A DNA stretch of 64,000 bases, from the NCBI RefSeq assembly GCF_008629655.1, contig NZ_VWSG01000010.1:1-64000 (forward strand). The letters run 5' to 3'. This document shows, piece after piece, positions 21,149 to 30,859 of this stretch. This stretch comes from Paenimyroides baculatum. Its GTDB lineage: Bacteria > Bacteroidota > Bacteroidia > Flavobacteriales > Flavobacteriaceae. A model generated the notes under the pieces. It worked only from the letters and a program-made list of their open reading frames with translations, was not told where the DNA came from and made no database searches. Position 1 is the stretch's first letter. The number at the start of each line of letters is the position of its first letter. The translations under genes and the position numbers were made by a program.

Positions 21149-22410
21149 CTGTTCATTAATTTTATGCCGATTTCACAATTTAAACACCGTCTTAAATCGC
21201 AGTAATTTTTCTTTAAGAACAATACCGACTGGCTGTCTAACGACGATGTTACGGAAACATGCAATTTTTGAAACATTTCGGTGGTGCTGTTTTTTTCCAA
21301 ATCGATTGACCGATAATGTTGTAAAACTTCTTCGCTAATATCTCGCCCCAACTGCTGATGATATACGTATTGAAAAGGCAACACGGTATTTATAAGCAAC
21401 AAATTGTAAAACGACTGCGAAATCGTTTTCTTGCGAATTTTATGTTCTTTGCTAAAAACATAATGCGTCTGCCAATAATCAGAAACCGGTGCTCCCAACA
21501 GATAATTGTTACGAGAAACGCTTTCAGGATTTCGAACTAAATCAAACAAAAAAGGCTGGTTGTAAATGAACGACGCAAACTGAATTAAACGAATTGTAGG
21601 AAAATTATCTGGTCGCAACTTGTAATAACTCGCCGTATTTACGGTTTGTTTTAAATTGTATTTCTGCTTTAAATAAGTATACGTTTTTTGTAGTGTTTTA
21701 AGGTAATAATCTTCACTTTCCGACTCAAGCAAATTGGCAGTTCCCAAAAACAACGCTTCTAAATGAACCAAATGCGCTTGTTCTTTACGAATGATTTTCA
21801 GCGGAAGATTTTTCGCAACTTCATAAAAAACTTCTCCGTTAATATTCAAGCCGAAATTACGCAGCAACATGCGATAAAACGATTCTTCCCAATTGTTGTT
21901 GGTCTGTTTCAGCTCTTTTACAATGCGGTTTGTAAACTGCTCTAAACGTTCAACCATTAACTTCTCTTTCCACAAAAGCCAATCGAACGAATTGAATTGC
22001 TTAATATAATCTTCGCAAAAAATATACTGCGGATTTAATTTAAACTGATGATACGCATTAAAAACATCTTCGGAAATATAATCTTTTAAAACAATTGTAG
22101 GAATTTCGGTTCCGTTAGATCGAACAACAGATAAATCGTTGTTCCAAACCACATGTAAAATTACGTTTTGATAAGCAGGATCGATTTCATGGTGATGCGC
22201 ATACCAATCAGAAGCATTTATGTGCATTTCTACGTTTCCTGCCCATAATTGACCGTCGATATAAACTTGTGCGTTAAAAAAATCCGGCCCTTCTGTCCCT
22301 AAATACAAACCGAAATCTTTTATAACGACCTCATTGTTCTGAACTGTTTTGAGTGAAGTATTGTTAAGCTTTTTGAATCTCCACACATAATGTAAAAAAT
22401 CTTCCCGCAT
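21145..22410 (-). CDS. DUF2851 family protein
   Basis: Protein of 421 residues that I recognise as the Bacteroidota DUF2851 family, with the conserved start MREDFLHYVWRFKKLN and the block GPDFFNAQVYIDGQLWAGNVEMHINASDWYAHHH. The function is unknown. The C-terminal residues CDLRRCLNCEIG carry two or three cysteines that could bind metal. It begins the DUF2851-HhH-acyl-CoA dehydrogenase run. Confidence 0.88.
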   Translation of the reverse strand: MREDFLHYVWRFKKLNNTSLKTVQNNEVVIKDFGLYLGTEGPDFFNAQVYIDGQLWAGNVEMHINASDWYAHHHEIDPAYQNVILHVVWNNDLSVVRSNGTEIPTIVLKDYISEDVFNAYHQFKLNPQYIFCEDYIKQFNSFDWLLWKEKLMVERLEQFTNRIVKELKQTNNNWEESFYRMLLRNFGLNINGEVFYEVAKNLPLKIIRKEQAHLVHLEALFLGTANLLESESEDYYLKTLQKTYTYLKQKYNLKQTVNTASYYKLRPDNFPTIRLIQFASFIYNQPFLFDLVRNPESVSRNNYLLGAPVSDYWQTHYVFSKEHKIRKKTISQSFYNLLLINTVLPFQYVYHQQLGRDISEEVLQHYRSIDLEKNSTTEMFQKLHVSVTSSLDSQSVLFLKKNYCDLRRCLNCEIGIKLMNR

Positions 22411-22503
22411 AATAAAAAGCTTTTTATAAATATAAATTAAAATATTTAAAATTCCTAATTATCAGTTGGTTAAATTTAAAATTTTGATAAAACCCTAAAA
22501 GAA

Positions 22504-22530
22504 AAAGGAGCAACTTAACGCTGCTCCTTT
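22504..22530 (-). terminator. Terminator of the CBS-domain synthase gene
   Basis: A 9-bp stem (22504-22512 with 22522-22530) is followed on the minus strand by a T-rich run. It lies just past the stop of the PLP-dependent synthase. Confidence 0.85.
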
Positions 22531-22533
22531 ACA

Positions 22534-23895
22534 TTATTTGATGTTATTAATGATATCGTATTTTGTAATGATATGGTGTTTGCCGTTTCCTAAATCAACC
22601 AAAACAGCGTTGTTGTCTTTTGTGATTAACTTGGCAACTTCTTCTACCGTGGTTTGCAGCGAAACAATTGGGTAAGGTTTGCGCATTAAATCTTTAATCG
22701 GTGTATCGGCAACATTGCTGTTGTTCACAAACGCGTTAAAAAGATCCACATCTTCTAAAGATCCAACAAAACCATTGGTGTCAATTACCGGAATTTGCGA
22801 GATTTTATATTTACGGATTCTATCAATGGCGTGGCTTGCCAATTCTTCGGTACGAACAATTACCAAAGGTTTATCGATATGATTTTTGATTAAATCGTGT
22901 GCTGTAACAATTTCCTCTTCCAAATAACCGCGTTCACGCATCCAATCATCGTTAAAAATTTTACCAATGTAACGCGAACCCGAATCGTGAAATAAAACAA
23001 CTACCACATCGGTCGGTTTTAACTGATCTTTCATCTGCAACAGTCCTTTAATTGCGGAACCAGACGACATTCCGACAAAAATCCCTTCTTCTAAAGCTAA
23101 TTTTCTACAGAAAACCGCCGCGTCTTTATCGGTAACTTTTGTAAAATGATCGATTACGGAAAAATCGACATTCTTTGGAAGGATGTCTTCTCCGATGCCT
23201 TCTGTTACGTACGAATACACTTCGTTTTCATCGAAAATACCTGTTTCATGATATTTTTTAAAGACCGATCCGTAAGTATCAACGCCCCAAATTTTTACAT
23301 CAGGTTTTTGTTCTTTTAAATATTTACCAACGCCCGAAATGGTTCCTCCTGTTCCAACACCAACGATAAAATGCGTAATTTCACCATTTGTCTGATCCCA
23401 GATTTCAGGGCCAGTCTGTTCGTAATTTGCTTTTGCGTTTGATGGATTATCATACTGATTTACATACCAAGAATTCGGCGTTTCTTCTGCCAAACGTTTC
23501 GAAACAGAATAATACGAACGTGGATCGGTTGGCTCCACATCGGTAGGACAAACCACAACCTTTGCTCCAACAGCACGCAGAATATCCATTTTTTCTTTAG
23601 ACTGTTTGTCTGTAATTACACAGATCAATTTGTATCCTTTCACAATAGCAGCTAATGCCAAGCCCATTCCGGTGTTTCCTGATGTTCCTTCAATGATTGT
23701 TCCATCTGGTTTTAAACGTCCGTCTGCTTCGGCATCTTCCACCATTTGCAAAGCCATACGATCTTTACAAGAATGTCCCGGATTAAAATATTCAACCTTT
23801 GCAAAAACCTTACAAGGCAGGTCTTTTACAATTTTATTCAACTGAACCAAAGGCGTGTTACCAATGGTTTCTAATATATTTTTTGCGTAGTTCAT
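22534..23895 (-). CDS. PLP-dependent cysteine/cystathionine beta-synthase with CBS domains
   Basis: Fold-type II PLP enzyme of 453 residues. The catalytic domain covers about residues 1-320, with the PLP lysine at about residue 44 (GHSCKDR), the substrate loop EGTSGNTG and the phosphate-binding GVGTGGTISG. Two C-terminal CBS domains (about 325-453) follow, as in cystathionine beta-synthase. It could make cystathionine from serine and homocysteine, or cysteine from O-acetylserine; sequence alone does not decide. The frame extends upstream to 23922, but the ATG at 23895 gives the normal start. A -7 element TATCTTTG lies 17 bases upstream. Confidence 0.9.
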   Translation of the reverse strand: MNYAKNILETIGNTPLVQLNKIVKDLPCKVFAKVEYFNPGHSCKDRMALQMVEDAEADGRLKPDGTIIEGTSGNTGMGLALAAIVKGYKLICVITDKQSKEKMDILRAVGAKVVVCPTDVEPTDPRSYYSVSKRLAEETPNSWYVNQYDNPSNAKANYEQTGPEIWDQTNGEITHFIVGVGTGGTISGVGKYLKEQKPDVKIWGVDTYGSVFKKYHETGIFDENEVYSYVTEGIGEDILPKNVDFSVIDHFTKVTDKDAAVFCRKLALEEGIFVGMSSGSAIKGLLQMKDQLKPTDVVVVLFHDSGSRYIGKIFNDDWMRERGYLEEEIVTAHDLIKNHIDKPLVIVRTEELASHAIDRIRKYKISQIPVIDTNGFVGSLEDVDLFNAFVNNSNVADTPIKDLMRKPYPIVSLQTTVEEVAKLITKDNNAVLVDLGNGKHHIITKYDIINNIK

Positions 23896-23911
23896 TACTG
23901 ATAAATTTATG

Positions 23912-23919
23912 CAAAGATA
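23912..23919 (-). promoter_or_regulatory. Bacteroidota -7 promoter element of the CBS-domain synthase gene
   Basis: The minus strand reads TATCTTTG, matching TAnnTTTG, 17-24 bases before the ATG. No TTG at the ideal -33 spacing was seen. Confidence 0.55.
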
Positions 23920-23942
23920 CAATATGCTTTTTAGAAAAGAAA

Positions 23943-23964
23943 AAAGTTGTATTACTACAACTTT
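23943..23964 (-). terminator. Terminator overlapping the porin stop codon
   Basis: A 9-bp perfect stem (23943-23951 with 23956-23964) with a four-base loop and following T-run begins within the stop codon of the putative porin gene. Confidence 0.8.
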
Positions 23965-25990
23965 AATTAAAGAAATTCCACTTCATACCCAGCCTAAACG
24001 TTAAATCGCGGTAAGGATATGTTGGCGTGTTATAATAATTGTAGCCCGTTAACATAGAATTGAAATGATCTACGTTTATATAGATTTGAGCTGTTTTGAT
24101 TTTTACGTTTAGGAAGAAATCGAACATTGGGAAATTTCCTAATTTAACTTGATCCTGCACCACAAAATCGCCCAAAACCTGGTGGTATTCGTTCGCGTAA
24201 TATTTTGTAAAATAATTGAAGATAAAACCCGTTTGAAAAAACAAGGCTTTGTTAAAGGCATAATCTTGAAAGTAAACCGTATTTCGTGTAACAATCTGTG
24301 GTACGTTCAAAATATTCTCGTCTTGAACAACTTGTTGAAACATTATGGTATTATCAAGTCCCCATTTGCCAAAAGTAAATTCCTTTTGAGCCTTAACCAT
24401 AAAATAGTTGATCACCTTACCGTATTGTTCAGGCGTTACCAATAACTGGGTAAATCTGCCGTTTGCATCAACTGCCGTTGCGTTGTTAGTGAAATATAAC
24501 TTATCTGTAATTAACTGATACGTTCCTTCCAGATTAATAAATGGTGAACTAACCTTTGCATTTAAGGTGCTGTATTTTTCGTTAGAGAAATCATTCAGCC
24601 AATTTAAACCAATGTATCCACTTTGAAAGAATTGATAGGTATAATCAGGAATCTTGCTTTCTAATTGATAAGTAGCTTCAATTCCGTATGATTCATTCAA
24701 GTTAAAAGCAGCGTTAATTTTTAAATCTGTAAGCGATCTACCAACAACAGATTGCTTAAAATAAGCATCGGCAACCACATGTTCTTTATTCAACATATAC
24801 GATCCGCCAAGCGTTATGATATCATCTTTTAACTGATTTGGAATCTTGTTTGAATTCTCATCAAAAACAATAGATTCGTATCGATGTGAAAAATTATAAA
24901 TTCCTGCACTTACTGCAAATAAACCAATTGCTTTAGAATCGAACGCCAAATCAAAGGTATTTTCAAAACGCGTATGACGTACTTTATCGTAAATACCCAA
25001 AGCAAAAGTTTCTCCAAAATAAGCATCTCGATCTAAAAAAGGTTTTGAGTTTGCCTGCTGATATACGTTTGAAAAATATTCATACGTAAACTGATGACGC
25101 AATAAAGCTTTGTTACTTTCAGACTTGTTGAACTGAAAACTATGATCGAAATACCCACGCAATCCTTTAAACAATGTCTTAGCGTCGGCAGTTTGAACAC
25201 GTAAATTCTCTCGATTATTAAAAGGCTCATTAGAAGATTCAAAATTGTTTGTAAACACCAAACCGCCGTTTTCTTCGTTTGAAATATCTTGAAAAGTGAT
25301 GTGATTTTTAAACTGATAACGTTTGTTCTTTGTAAAGAAACTTGAACCAATTCTAAAATTCCCGTTTGAAGTCAATTGATTTACATACTTTCCTTGAGAA
25401 CGCAAACCTCGATAACCTAAAAACATATTGAATTTTTCCGAAGTATTCATGGTAATTAATGCATCTAGATTTTGTCCTTTACCAGTAACGCTACGGTAAA
25501 ACAATTCCGATGCCGGCGTAGGAACACTGTAATAGCTTATATCTTCTTTAGTTAAGTAAGAAAACCTGCGTGCATTAAAACCAACATTTATTGTATTGTT
25601 TACATTTAAACTATTAGGATCTAATGACTGAAACGTTTGTCCGTCGTTATTAAACTGAAGTTTTCCAAAAGTATCATCACGCAAATAGTTAAACGCGTAT
25701 TGCTTTTTAAGATTTAGAATTGTATCAAAAGTTGATGTTCCTTTAATCTCATTAAATATTTTATATTGTGAAATAGGCGCAACCGTATCACCAGCTTTGG
25801 TAATAATTTTCTTAACCTTTAAAGAATCGTTATCAGACAAATTCACTGACGAAAAACGATCTACCGAATTAGCCTTACCAACCCTTGTAGTATTTAATGT
25901 GGTTCTCGATTTAATTTTTTGACCTGATTTTCTTACCTGGGCAAAACAAGTAACAGAAAAAAGCAGTACAAAAGTCAAAATAAAACGCAT
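23963..25990 (-). CDS. Putative porin, outer-membrane beta-barrel
   Basis: Protein of 675 residues from the ATG at 25990, which starts a clean signal peptide (MRFILTFVLLFSVTCFAQ); the open frame extends nine codons further. The mature part is a long series of alternating aromatic/polar strands ending in phenylalanine-rich FRLGMKWNFFN, typical of an outer-membrane barrel. It resembles the Bacteroidota putative-porin family (Porin_10); substrate unknown. A -7 element TACTTTTG lies at 26007-26014. Confidence 0.75.
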   Translation of the reverse strand: MRFILTFVLLFSVTCFAQVRKSGQKIKSRTTLNTTRVGKANSVDRFSSVNLSDNDSLKVKKIITKAGDTVAPISQYKIFNEIKGTSTFDTILNLKKQYAFNYLRDDTFGKLQFNNDGQTFQSLDPNSLNVNNTINVGFNARRFSYLTKEDISYYSVPTPASELFYRSVTGKGQNLDALITMNTSEKFNMFLGYRGLRSQGKYVNQLTSNGNFRIGSSFFTKNKRYQFKNHITFQDISNEENGGLVFTNNFESSNEPFNNRENLRVQTADAKTLFKGLRGYFDHSFQFNKSESNKALLRHQFTYEYFSNVYQQANSKPFLDRDAYFGETFALGIYDKVRHTRFENTFDLAFDSKAIGLFAVSAGIYNFSHRYESIVFDENSNKIPNQLKDDIITLGGSYMLNKEHVVADAYFKQSVVGRSLTDLKINAAFNLNESYGIEATYQLESKIPDYTYQFFQSGYIGLNWLNDFSNEKYSTLNAKVSSPFINLEGTYQLITDKLYFTNNATAVDANGRFTQLLVTPEQYGKVINYFMVKAQKEFTFGKWGLDNTIMFQQVVQDENILNVPQIVTRNTVYFQDYAFNKALFFQTGFIFNYFTKYYANEYHQVLGDFVVQDQVKLGNFPMFDFFLNVKIKTAQIYINVDHFNSMLTGYNYYNTPTYPYRDLTFRLGMKWNFFN

Positions 25991-26006
25991 AGATGCAAAT
26001 TTTACA

Positions 26007-26014
26007 CAAAAGTA
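26007..26014 (-). promoter_or_regulatory. -7 promoter element of the putative porin gene
   Basis: The minus strand reads TACTTTTG (TAnnTTTG consensus), 17-24 bases before the ATG at 25990. No ideal -33 TTG was seen. Confidence 0.5.
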
Positions 26015-26041
26015 CATTTTTTTAGCAACTATACTATATAA

Positions 26042-26069
26042 AAAAAGAGATGCTATCGCATCTCTTTTT
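26042..26069 (-). terminator. Terminator of the SusC/SusD operon
   Basis: A 12-bp perfect stem (26042-26053 with 26058-26069) with a four-base loop is flanked by A and T runs, 22 bases past the susD-like stop. Confidence 0.9.
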
Positions 26070-26090
26070 AAACTATTTTAAAAGTACTGA

Positions 26091-27647
26091 TTAATAACCA
26101 GGGTTTTGAACCATATTAGGATTAGACAACATCTCTGAACGAGGAATTGGTAAAGTTAATTTGAAACTCGTCACTGGTAAAGAACAAGCATCATTTAATT
26201 CACAATCTTTAGCATCACGTACAAAACCCGGAGAACCCGCTTTTACACCTAGACGTTTCATATCCAAATAACGTGCCCCTTCAAAGGCAAACTCAACTCG
26301 TCTTTCTTTTAAGATAGCATCCCATGCTTCTCTAACAGAAGATATTGTAGGAAAAACTACAACTCCAGGATCATCCAACACTAAAGTTCTTGCTGTTCTA
26401 ACTTCTTTAATAATATTTTCAACTCCTTTATAATCTCCATTCATTGCTAGTGCTTCTGCTTTAGCAAGGTATAGATCAGTATAACGAATTAACTTGATAT
26501 CATTTTGCAACTGAGCTTCTGTAGTACCAGGATATTTACCTATAAATAATAAATCTCTTTCACGATAATCATTAGCGCTTAATGACTGGTAATTAGCTTG
26601 TGGTTGAGAATCACCTAAAACAGTTACTGAATAGCGATAATCTAATTTATTTGGATTAAGATTATTAATCTCATTAAATAATGATCTACCTATTTCCATA
26701 TATGCAGTTCTGTTCGCAGCAACTGCTCCAGCCCACCACGCTCCAGCTACACCGCCACCATCATTTGGTAAACGAATTAATCTCCATACTAAATCCGGAT
26801 TAGATTCCAAACCAACCTCTTCTTTTGCAAACAAAGTTGTAAAACTACCAGCGGTACCAATATTCTTGTCTGTAATCGCATCAATATTATCAAGGATACC
26901 CTGCGAGTTTTCAGTCATTGCATATAACTTGATCAAAATTGCATGGGCTACATTTTTACCTATAAAATTATTATTAGAAACACCATCAGCTTGGGTATCT
27001 AGATTTACTCCTCCATTAGTTAAGTCAAAAGCAGTTTGTATATCCTTTTCAATAAAACTTACGATTTCATTAACTGTAGATCTCTTCTCATATCTGGTGT
27101 AATCGTCTGTATGATAAAAGTCAAACTTTATTACCGATAATGCCGAACCATTTTTATAATCTGTTGTATAGTAAGAAAACAACTTCATGTGCGCATAAGC
27201 TCTCAATACATGTAGTCTTGCTTTTGCATAATTTAAAGCATTTATTTCCGCTACAGCCTCAGTTCCAGTTCCAGCAACTGCTATCAATTCATCAATACGA
27301 TGTATTAATCGATTAGATCTGTTTACTAAATTGTACATGTTGTTCCACAAAGATCCCGCAAAACCAGTTCCAGGATTCATAAAAAACCTGTAGCTACCAT
27401 CATTAATTCCCTGACCTGCATTATCTCTACCAACACCCAACTCATCTGTAAAATAAGACACAAAGTTAATCTCACCTTCAGCTGGAATTTGGTTATAAAG
27501 AGCATTAATTCCTCTAGCAATATCTGTCGAACTATTGAAAATCTGAGAATCTTCAGTTCTAAAACCTGGCTGTTCAATTTCATAAGCATCCTGACAAGAA
27601 ACCGTCAATGCCAATAAAGCCGCGAACGTTAAAATTTTATTTCTCAT
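26091..27647 (-). CDS. RagB/SusD family nutrient-binding outer-membrane lipoprotein
   Basis: Surface lipoprotein of 518 residues that caps a SusC-type transporter and captures the substrate. The N-terminus MRNKILTFAALLALTVSC has a lipobox ending in Cys18. TPR-like helices follow, and the C-terminal SusD block (AWDAILKERRVEFAFEGARYLDMKRLG, then LPIPRSEMLSNPNMVQNPGY) is diagnostic. It lies 17 bases after the SusC-like gene, the standard pair. No glycoside hydrolase is nearby, but a secreted protease is, so peptides are a plausible substrate. Confidence 0.95.
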   Translation of the reverse strand: MRNKILTFAALLALTVSCQDAYEIEQPGFRTEDSQIFNSSTDIARGINALYNQIPAEGEINFVSYFTDELGVGRDNAGQGINDGSYRFFMNPGTGFAGSLWNNMYNLVNRSNRLIHRIDELIAVAGTGTEAVAEINALNYAKARLHVLRAYAHMKLFSYYTTDYKNGSALSVIKFDFYHTDDYTRYEKRSTVNEIVSFIEKDIQTAFDLTNGGVNLDTQADGVSNNNFIGKNVAHAILIKLYAMTENSQGILDNIDAITDKNIGTAGSFTTLFAKEEVGLESNPDLVWRLIRLPNDGGGVAGAWWAGAVAANRTAYMEIGRSLFNEINNLNPNKLDYRYSVTVLGDSQPQANYQSLSANDYRERDLLFIGKYPGTTEAQLQNDIKLIRYTDLYLAKAEALAMNGDYKGVENIIKEVRTARTLVLDDPGVVVFPTISSVREAWDAILKERRVEFAFEGARYLDMKRLGVKAGSPGFVRDAKDCELNDACSLPVTSFKLTLPIPRSEMLSNPNMVQNPGY

Positions 27648-27664
27648 AATATTATTTCCTTAAA

Positions 27665-30600
27665 TTAAAATTGTACTTCTACACCGAAAGATACGGTTCT
27701 AGGAGTAGGATATTGACTTAAATCTACACCTCTGTTACTTTCAGCATCCCATCCTTTCCATTTTGTCCATGTAACTAAATTTTCTGCTTGTGCATAAACT
27801 CTTAAACCTGATAATTTCATAAAGGCTAGATCAGATTTTTTAAAATTATAACCAACAGTAACAAATCTCATACGAATATAAGAAGCGTCTCTCAAATAAA
27901 AATCACTATCGCTTAAATGATACAAATTATTTGCATTAGGATTTGAGAATGCAGCATCTCTATTAGACGTTGTCCAATAGTCTTGATAATCATTTGTCAT
28001 ATTACTCATTCCAACTGAACTTGGTTGTGTAAAGAAGAAATAATCATTGTCAAATCTCCAAATATCTTTAGCAAAAGTAAAGTTTGCTTGAGCAAAGAAT
28101 CCTTTATAATTGACATCAAATCCAAAAGAACCTTGGTAAACAGGTAAAGATGATTTATTTAACCATTGTCTATCTTCATCTGTAGGGTTTTCAGTTATTG
28201 CTCCATTCTTATCATAGTATTGTGTTTCACCATTTTGCGGATTAATACCTGCATATTTATACAAGTAGAATTCACCAATTCTACCACCTTCTCTCATTCC
28301 TGACAATGAAGAACCATTCCAAGTAAACCCTTCTCCATTAGGTAAATTTAACACCTGATTTTTATTATATGATCCATTAGCATTCAAAGTAATCGTAAGG
28401 TCTTTGTTACGAACAATATCCCCTGCTAATAACAATTCAACTCCTTCGTTTCTTAATGAACCAAAGTTACCAAATATAGATGTTGATCCATTAATAGCAG
28501 ATAATGGAATAGGCTGGTACAAATCATCTGTCTGCTTTCTATACACATCCACATTACCTCTTAATCTGTTATTAAATAATGCAAAATCCAAACCTATATT
28601 TGTAGTAGTAATTTCCTCCCATCTCAAATCTCTCTTTGGTAGTTGTGATAATGCATAAGCATTTGGTTCATCAGCATAACCTCTACCAGCACTATATAAT
28701 GTTGTATATAAATATGCTGATCCAAAAACTCCTGATCCAGTAATATCCTGATTACCAGCAGTACCATGAGACGCACGTAATTTCAAATCGCTAAAAACTG
28801 TTGAACCTTCCATAAATTTCTCATTAATTATATTCCAACGTCCAGAAACTGACCAGAATGTACCCCAACGATTTTCATCGATAAATCTAAATGAAGCATC
28901 TCTACGTAAAGTTACATCTAAACCATATTTTGTATCATAATCATAACTTGCTAATCCAAAATAAGAGAACATACCCGCTGATTGCTCACCAACTGAAGCA
29001 GATGGGGCATAATAATCGTTTTGATCAGAATCTCCTATCCAACCTGTTGCTTTACCATTTTCCCAAAAGTTTGGATCGAAACCTTCTTTGCTAATACTTG
29101 AACTTTTGAAATGAGCTTTCAAATATTCAATATAAGCACCTGCGTTTACACTATGTTTACCAAAAGTTTTATTCCACTTAATATTTGAATTAGAAGTCAT
29201 TATCAATCTTCTTTCATCAATATTACCTATAGATCCTAACCATTCTTGGTCTGCTGCTGCAAAATAGAATGAGTTAAAGCTACTTGGCCCATTGAACGAA
29301 AATTGGTTAATTGTTTGATAATCAGCACCTAAATTTGTACCAATAGACCAATTACTATCAATTGCATAATTTAAAGATCCGTTAACAATAGTTTTAAATT
29401 CTTCTTGTTTCAAACCATTTGTACGCATTTTGTCCATTAATAAGATCGGCATTGAGCCATTACTAAAAACACGTAATGCGTTGAAAGCTGAATCAAATGT
29501 ACCATTATACATATCAGGACGCAGATAAGGTAAACCTTGAAAAGCCCCCATGAAGTAATTCTGATTTAAAGCATTTGAACCAGCACTTGAAGCCATATCT
29601 GATTTAGAAAAGTTCGCACTTACAGTGGTTCCGTAAGTTAATTTTCCGTTATCACTTTTACCATTTAAATTTGTTCGGAAGTTAAAACGCTTTAAGCCTG
29701 TAGTTTTTAAAACTCCTTCAATATCAGAATAACCGATAGAAGTATAATTGTTTAAGTTTTTAGAACCTGAGCTAAACGACAACGTATGATTTTGTGCAAT
29801 AGCATTTCTAAAAAAAACATCTACCCAATTACCATCTACAGGGTTTGTATAATTAATTGTAGGTGCATTTGGATCCACAGATGTTAATTGACGATTCGGA
29901 ATACCAAACTTTCTTTGAAAATCGACATACTGTTTCGCGTTCATTAAATTGTATTGATTGTCTTGTAAGAAGCTCATACCTGTAGTACCAACATATTTAA
30001 CTTCTAAACTAGAATCAAAACTAGCACGTTTTGTTGTAACAACAATTACACCATTTGCTCCACGGTTACCATAAATTGCCGTTGCACCAGCGTCTTTCAA
30101 CACGTCGATACGGTCAATATCATTTGGGTTTAAAGACCTAAAACGATCTGAACTCATTGGGACCCCGTCGATAACATATAGGGGCTCTACGTTTCCATTA
30201 ATCGATCCTAAACCACGTAAAATAACCGTTGTATTGTTATCTCCTGGCTGACCAGATCCTGTTGAAATATTCAAACCAGGAACTTGTCCTTGTAATGTTT
30301 GAATAAACGAAGCATTTGGACGACCTTCAATAGTTTTAGAAGTCACAGTACTTACTGCATTACTGTTTTTTGGCTTTGATACCGTTCTATAGGTATCAAC
30401 TACAATTCCTTCTAACTCGGTTATATCTTCCTCTACAAGTGTAACATTCAATACACCTGAATCAGAAACTGTTAATGTTGTAGGTTTAAACCCTCCGAAG
30501 ACAACTCTAATCTTGTCTCCCTTTTTAAGGTTCAATGTATACTTCCCTTCATCGTCTGTATCTGTACCTAGATTGGTACCAACTAACATAACAGTAGCCC

Positions 30601-30718
30601 CAGGGATTGGGTCACCGTCTTGTGTTTTAACAACACCTGTTACTTGCTTTTGTGCAAAACCTACTTGCATCATTAAAGCAAAGAACAGAGTTAAAATCCA
30701 AGTAAACTTTGATCTCAT
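27665..30718 (-). CDS. SusC/RagA family TonB-linked outer-membrane transporter
   Basis: TonB-dependent transporter of 1017 residues. A signal peptide (cleavage near GFAQ) is followed by a carboxypeptidase-D-like domain (KQVTGVVKTQDGDPIPGATVMLVG), the plug with the SusC signature (GLGSINGNVEPLYVIDGVPM and DVLKDAGATAIYGNRGANGVIVVTTK) and a large barrel ending in FGVEVQF. It pairs with the SusD-like protein downstream. Its promoter matches the full flavobacterial consensus. Confidence 0.96.
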   Translation of the reverse strand: MRSKFTWILTLFFALMMQVGFAQKQVTGVVKTQDGDPIPGATVMLVGTNLGTDTDDEGKYTLNLKKGDKIRVVFGGFKPTTLTVSDSGVLNVTLVEEDITELEGIVVDTYRTVSKPKNSNAVSTVTSKTIEGRPNASFIQTLQGQVPGLNISTGSGQPGDNNTTVILRGLGSINGNVEPLYVIDGVPMSSDRFRSLNPNDIDRIDVLKDAGATAIYGNRGANGVIVVTTKRASFDSSLEVKYVGTTGMSFLQDNQYNLMNAKQYVDFQRKFGIPNRQLTSVDPNAPTINYTNPVDGNWVDVFFRNAIAQNHTLSFSSGSKNLNNYTSIGYSDIEGVLKTTGLKRFNFRTNLNGKSDNGKLTYGTTVSANFSKSDMASSAGSNALNQNYFMGAFQGLPYLRPDMYNGTFDSAFNALRVFSNGSMPILLMDKMRTNGLKQEEFKTIVNGSLNYAIDSNWSIGTNLGADYQTINQFSFNGPSSFNSFYFAAADQEWLGSIGNIDERRLIMTSNSNIKWNKTFGKHSVNAGAYIEYLKAHFKSSSISKEGFDPNFWENGKATGWIGDSDQNDYYAPSASVGEQSAGMFSYFGLASYDYDTKYGLDVTLRRDASFRFIDENRWGTFWSVSGRWNIINEKFMEGSTVFSDLKLRASHGTAGNQDITGSGVFGSAYLYTTLYSAGRGYADEPNAYALSQLPKRDLRWEEITTTNIGLDFALFNNRLRGNVDVYRKQTDDLYQPIPLSAINGSTSIFGNFGSLRNEGVELLLAGDIVRNKDLTITLNANGSYNKNQVLNLPNGEGFTWNGSSLSGMREGGRIGEFYLYKYAGINPQNGETQYYDKNGAITENPTDEDRQWLNKSSLPVYQGSFGFDVNYKGFFAQANFTFAKDIWRFDNDYFFFTQPSSVGMSNMTNDYQDYWTTSNRDAAFSNPNANNLYHLSDSDFYLRDASYIRMRFVTVGYNFKKSDLAFMKLSGLRVYAQAENLVTWTKWKGWDAESNRGVDLSQYPTPRTVSFGVEVQF

Positions 30719-30746
30719 ATTAATTTAATTTGAATTAGTTATCTAC

Positions 30747-30776
30747 AAATCTACAGCTTTTTTGCATCCTAACAAA
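30747..30776 (-). promoter_or_regulatory. Consensus Bacteroidota promoter of the SusC/SusD operon
   Basis: On the minus strand a -33 TTG (30774-30776) is followed by exactly 19 bases and the -7 element TAGATTTG (30747-30754), about 29 bases before the susC-like ATG. This is the textbook spacing for the primary sigma factor in this phylum. Confidence 0.75.
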
Positions 30777-30806
30777 TTTTTAACAATAAAAATAGATTGA
30801 AAAGCA

Positions 30807-30840
30807 AAAAAGCATTCCATAATAATGGAATGCTTTTTTA
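30807..30840 (-). terminator. Terminator of the subtilisin-like protease gene
   Basis: A 14-bp perfect stem (30807-30820 with 30827-30840) with A and T flanks lies just past the protease stop at 30860 and before the SusC promoter, so the protease and SusC/SusD are separate transcripts. Confidence 0.9.
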
Positions 30841-30859
30841 AATATAAAATAAATGTTAA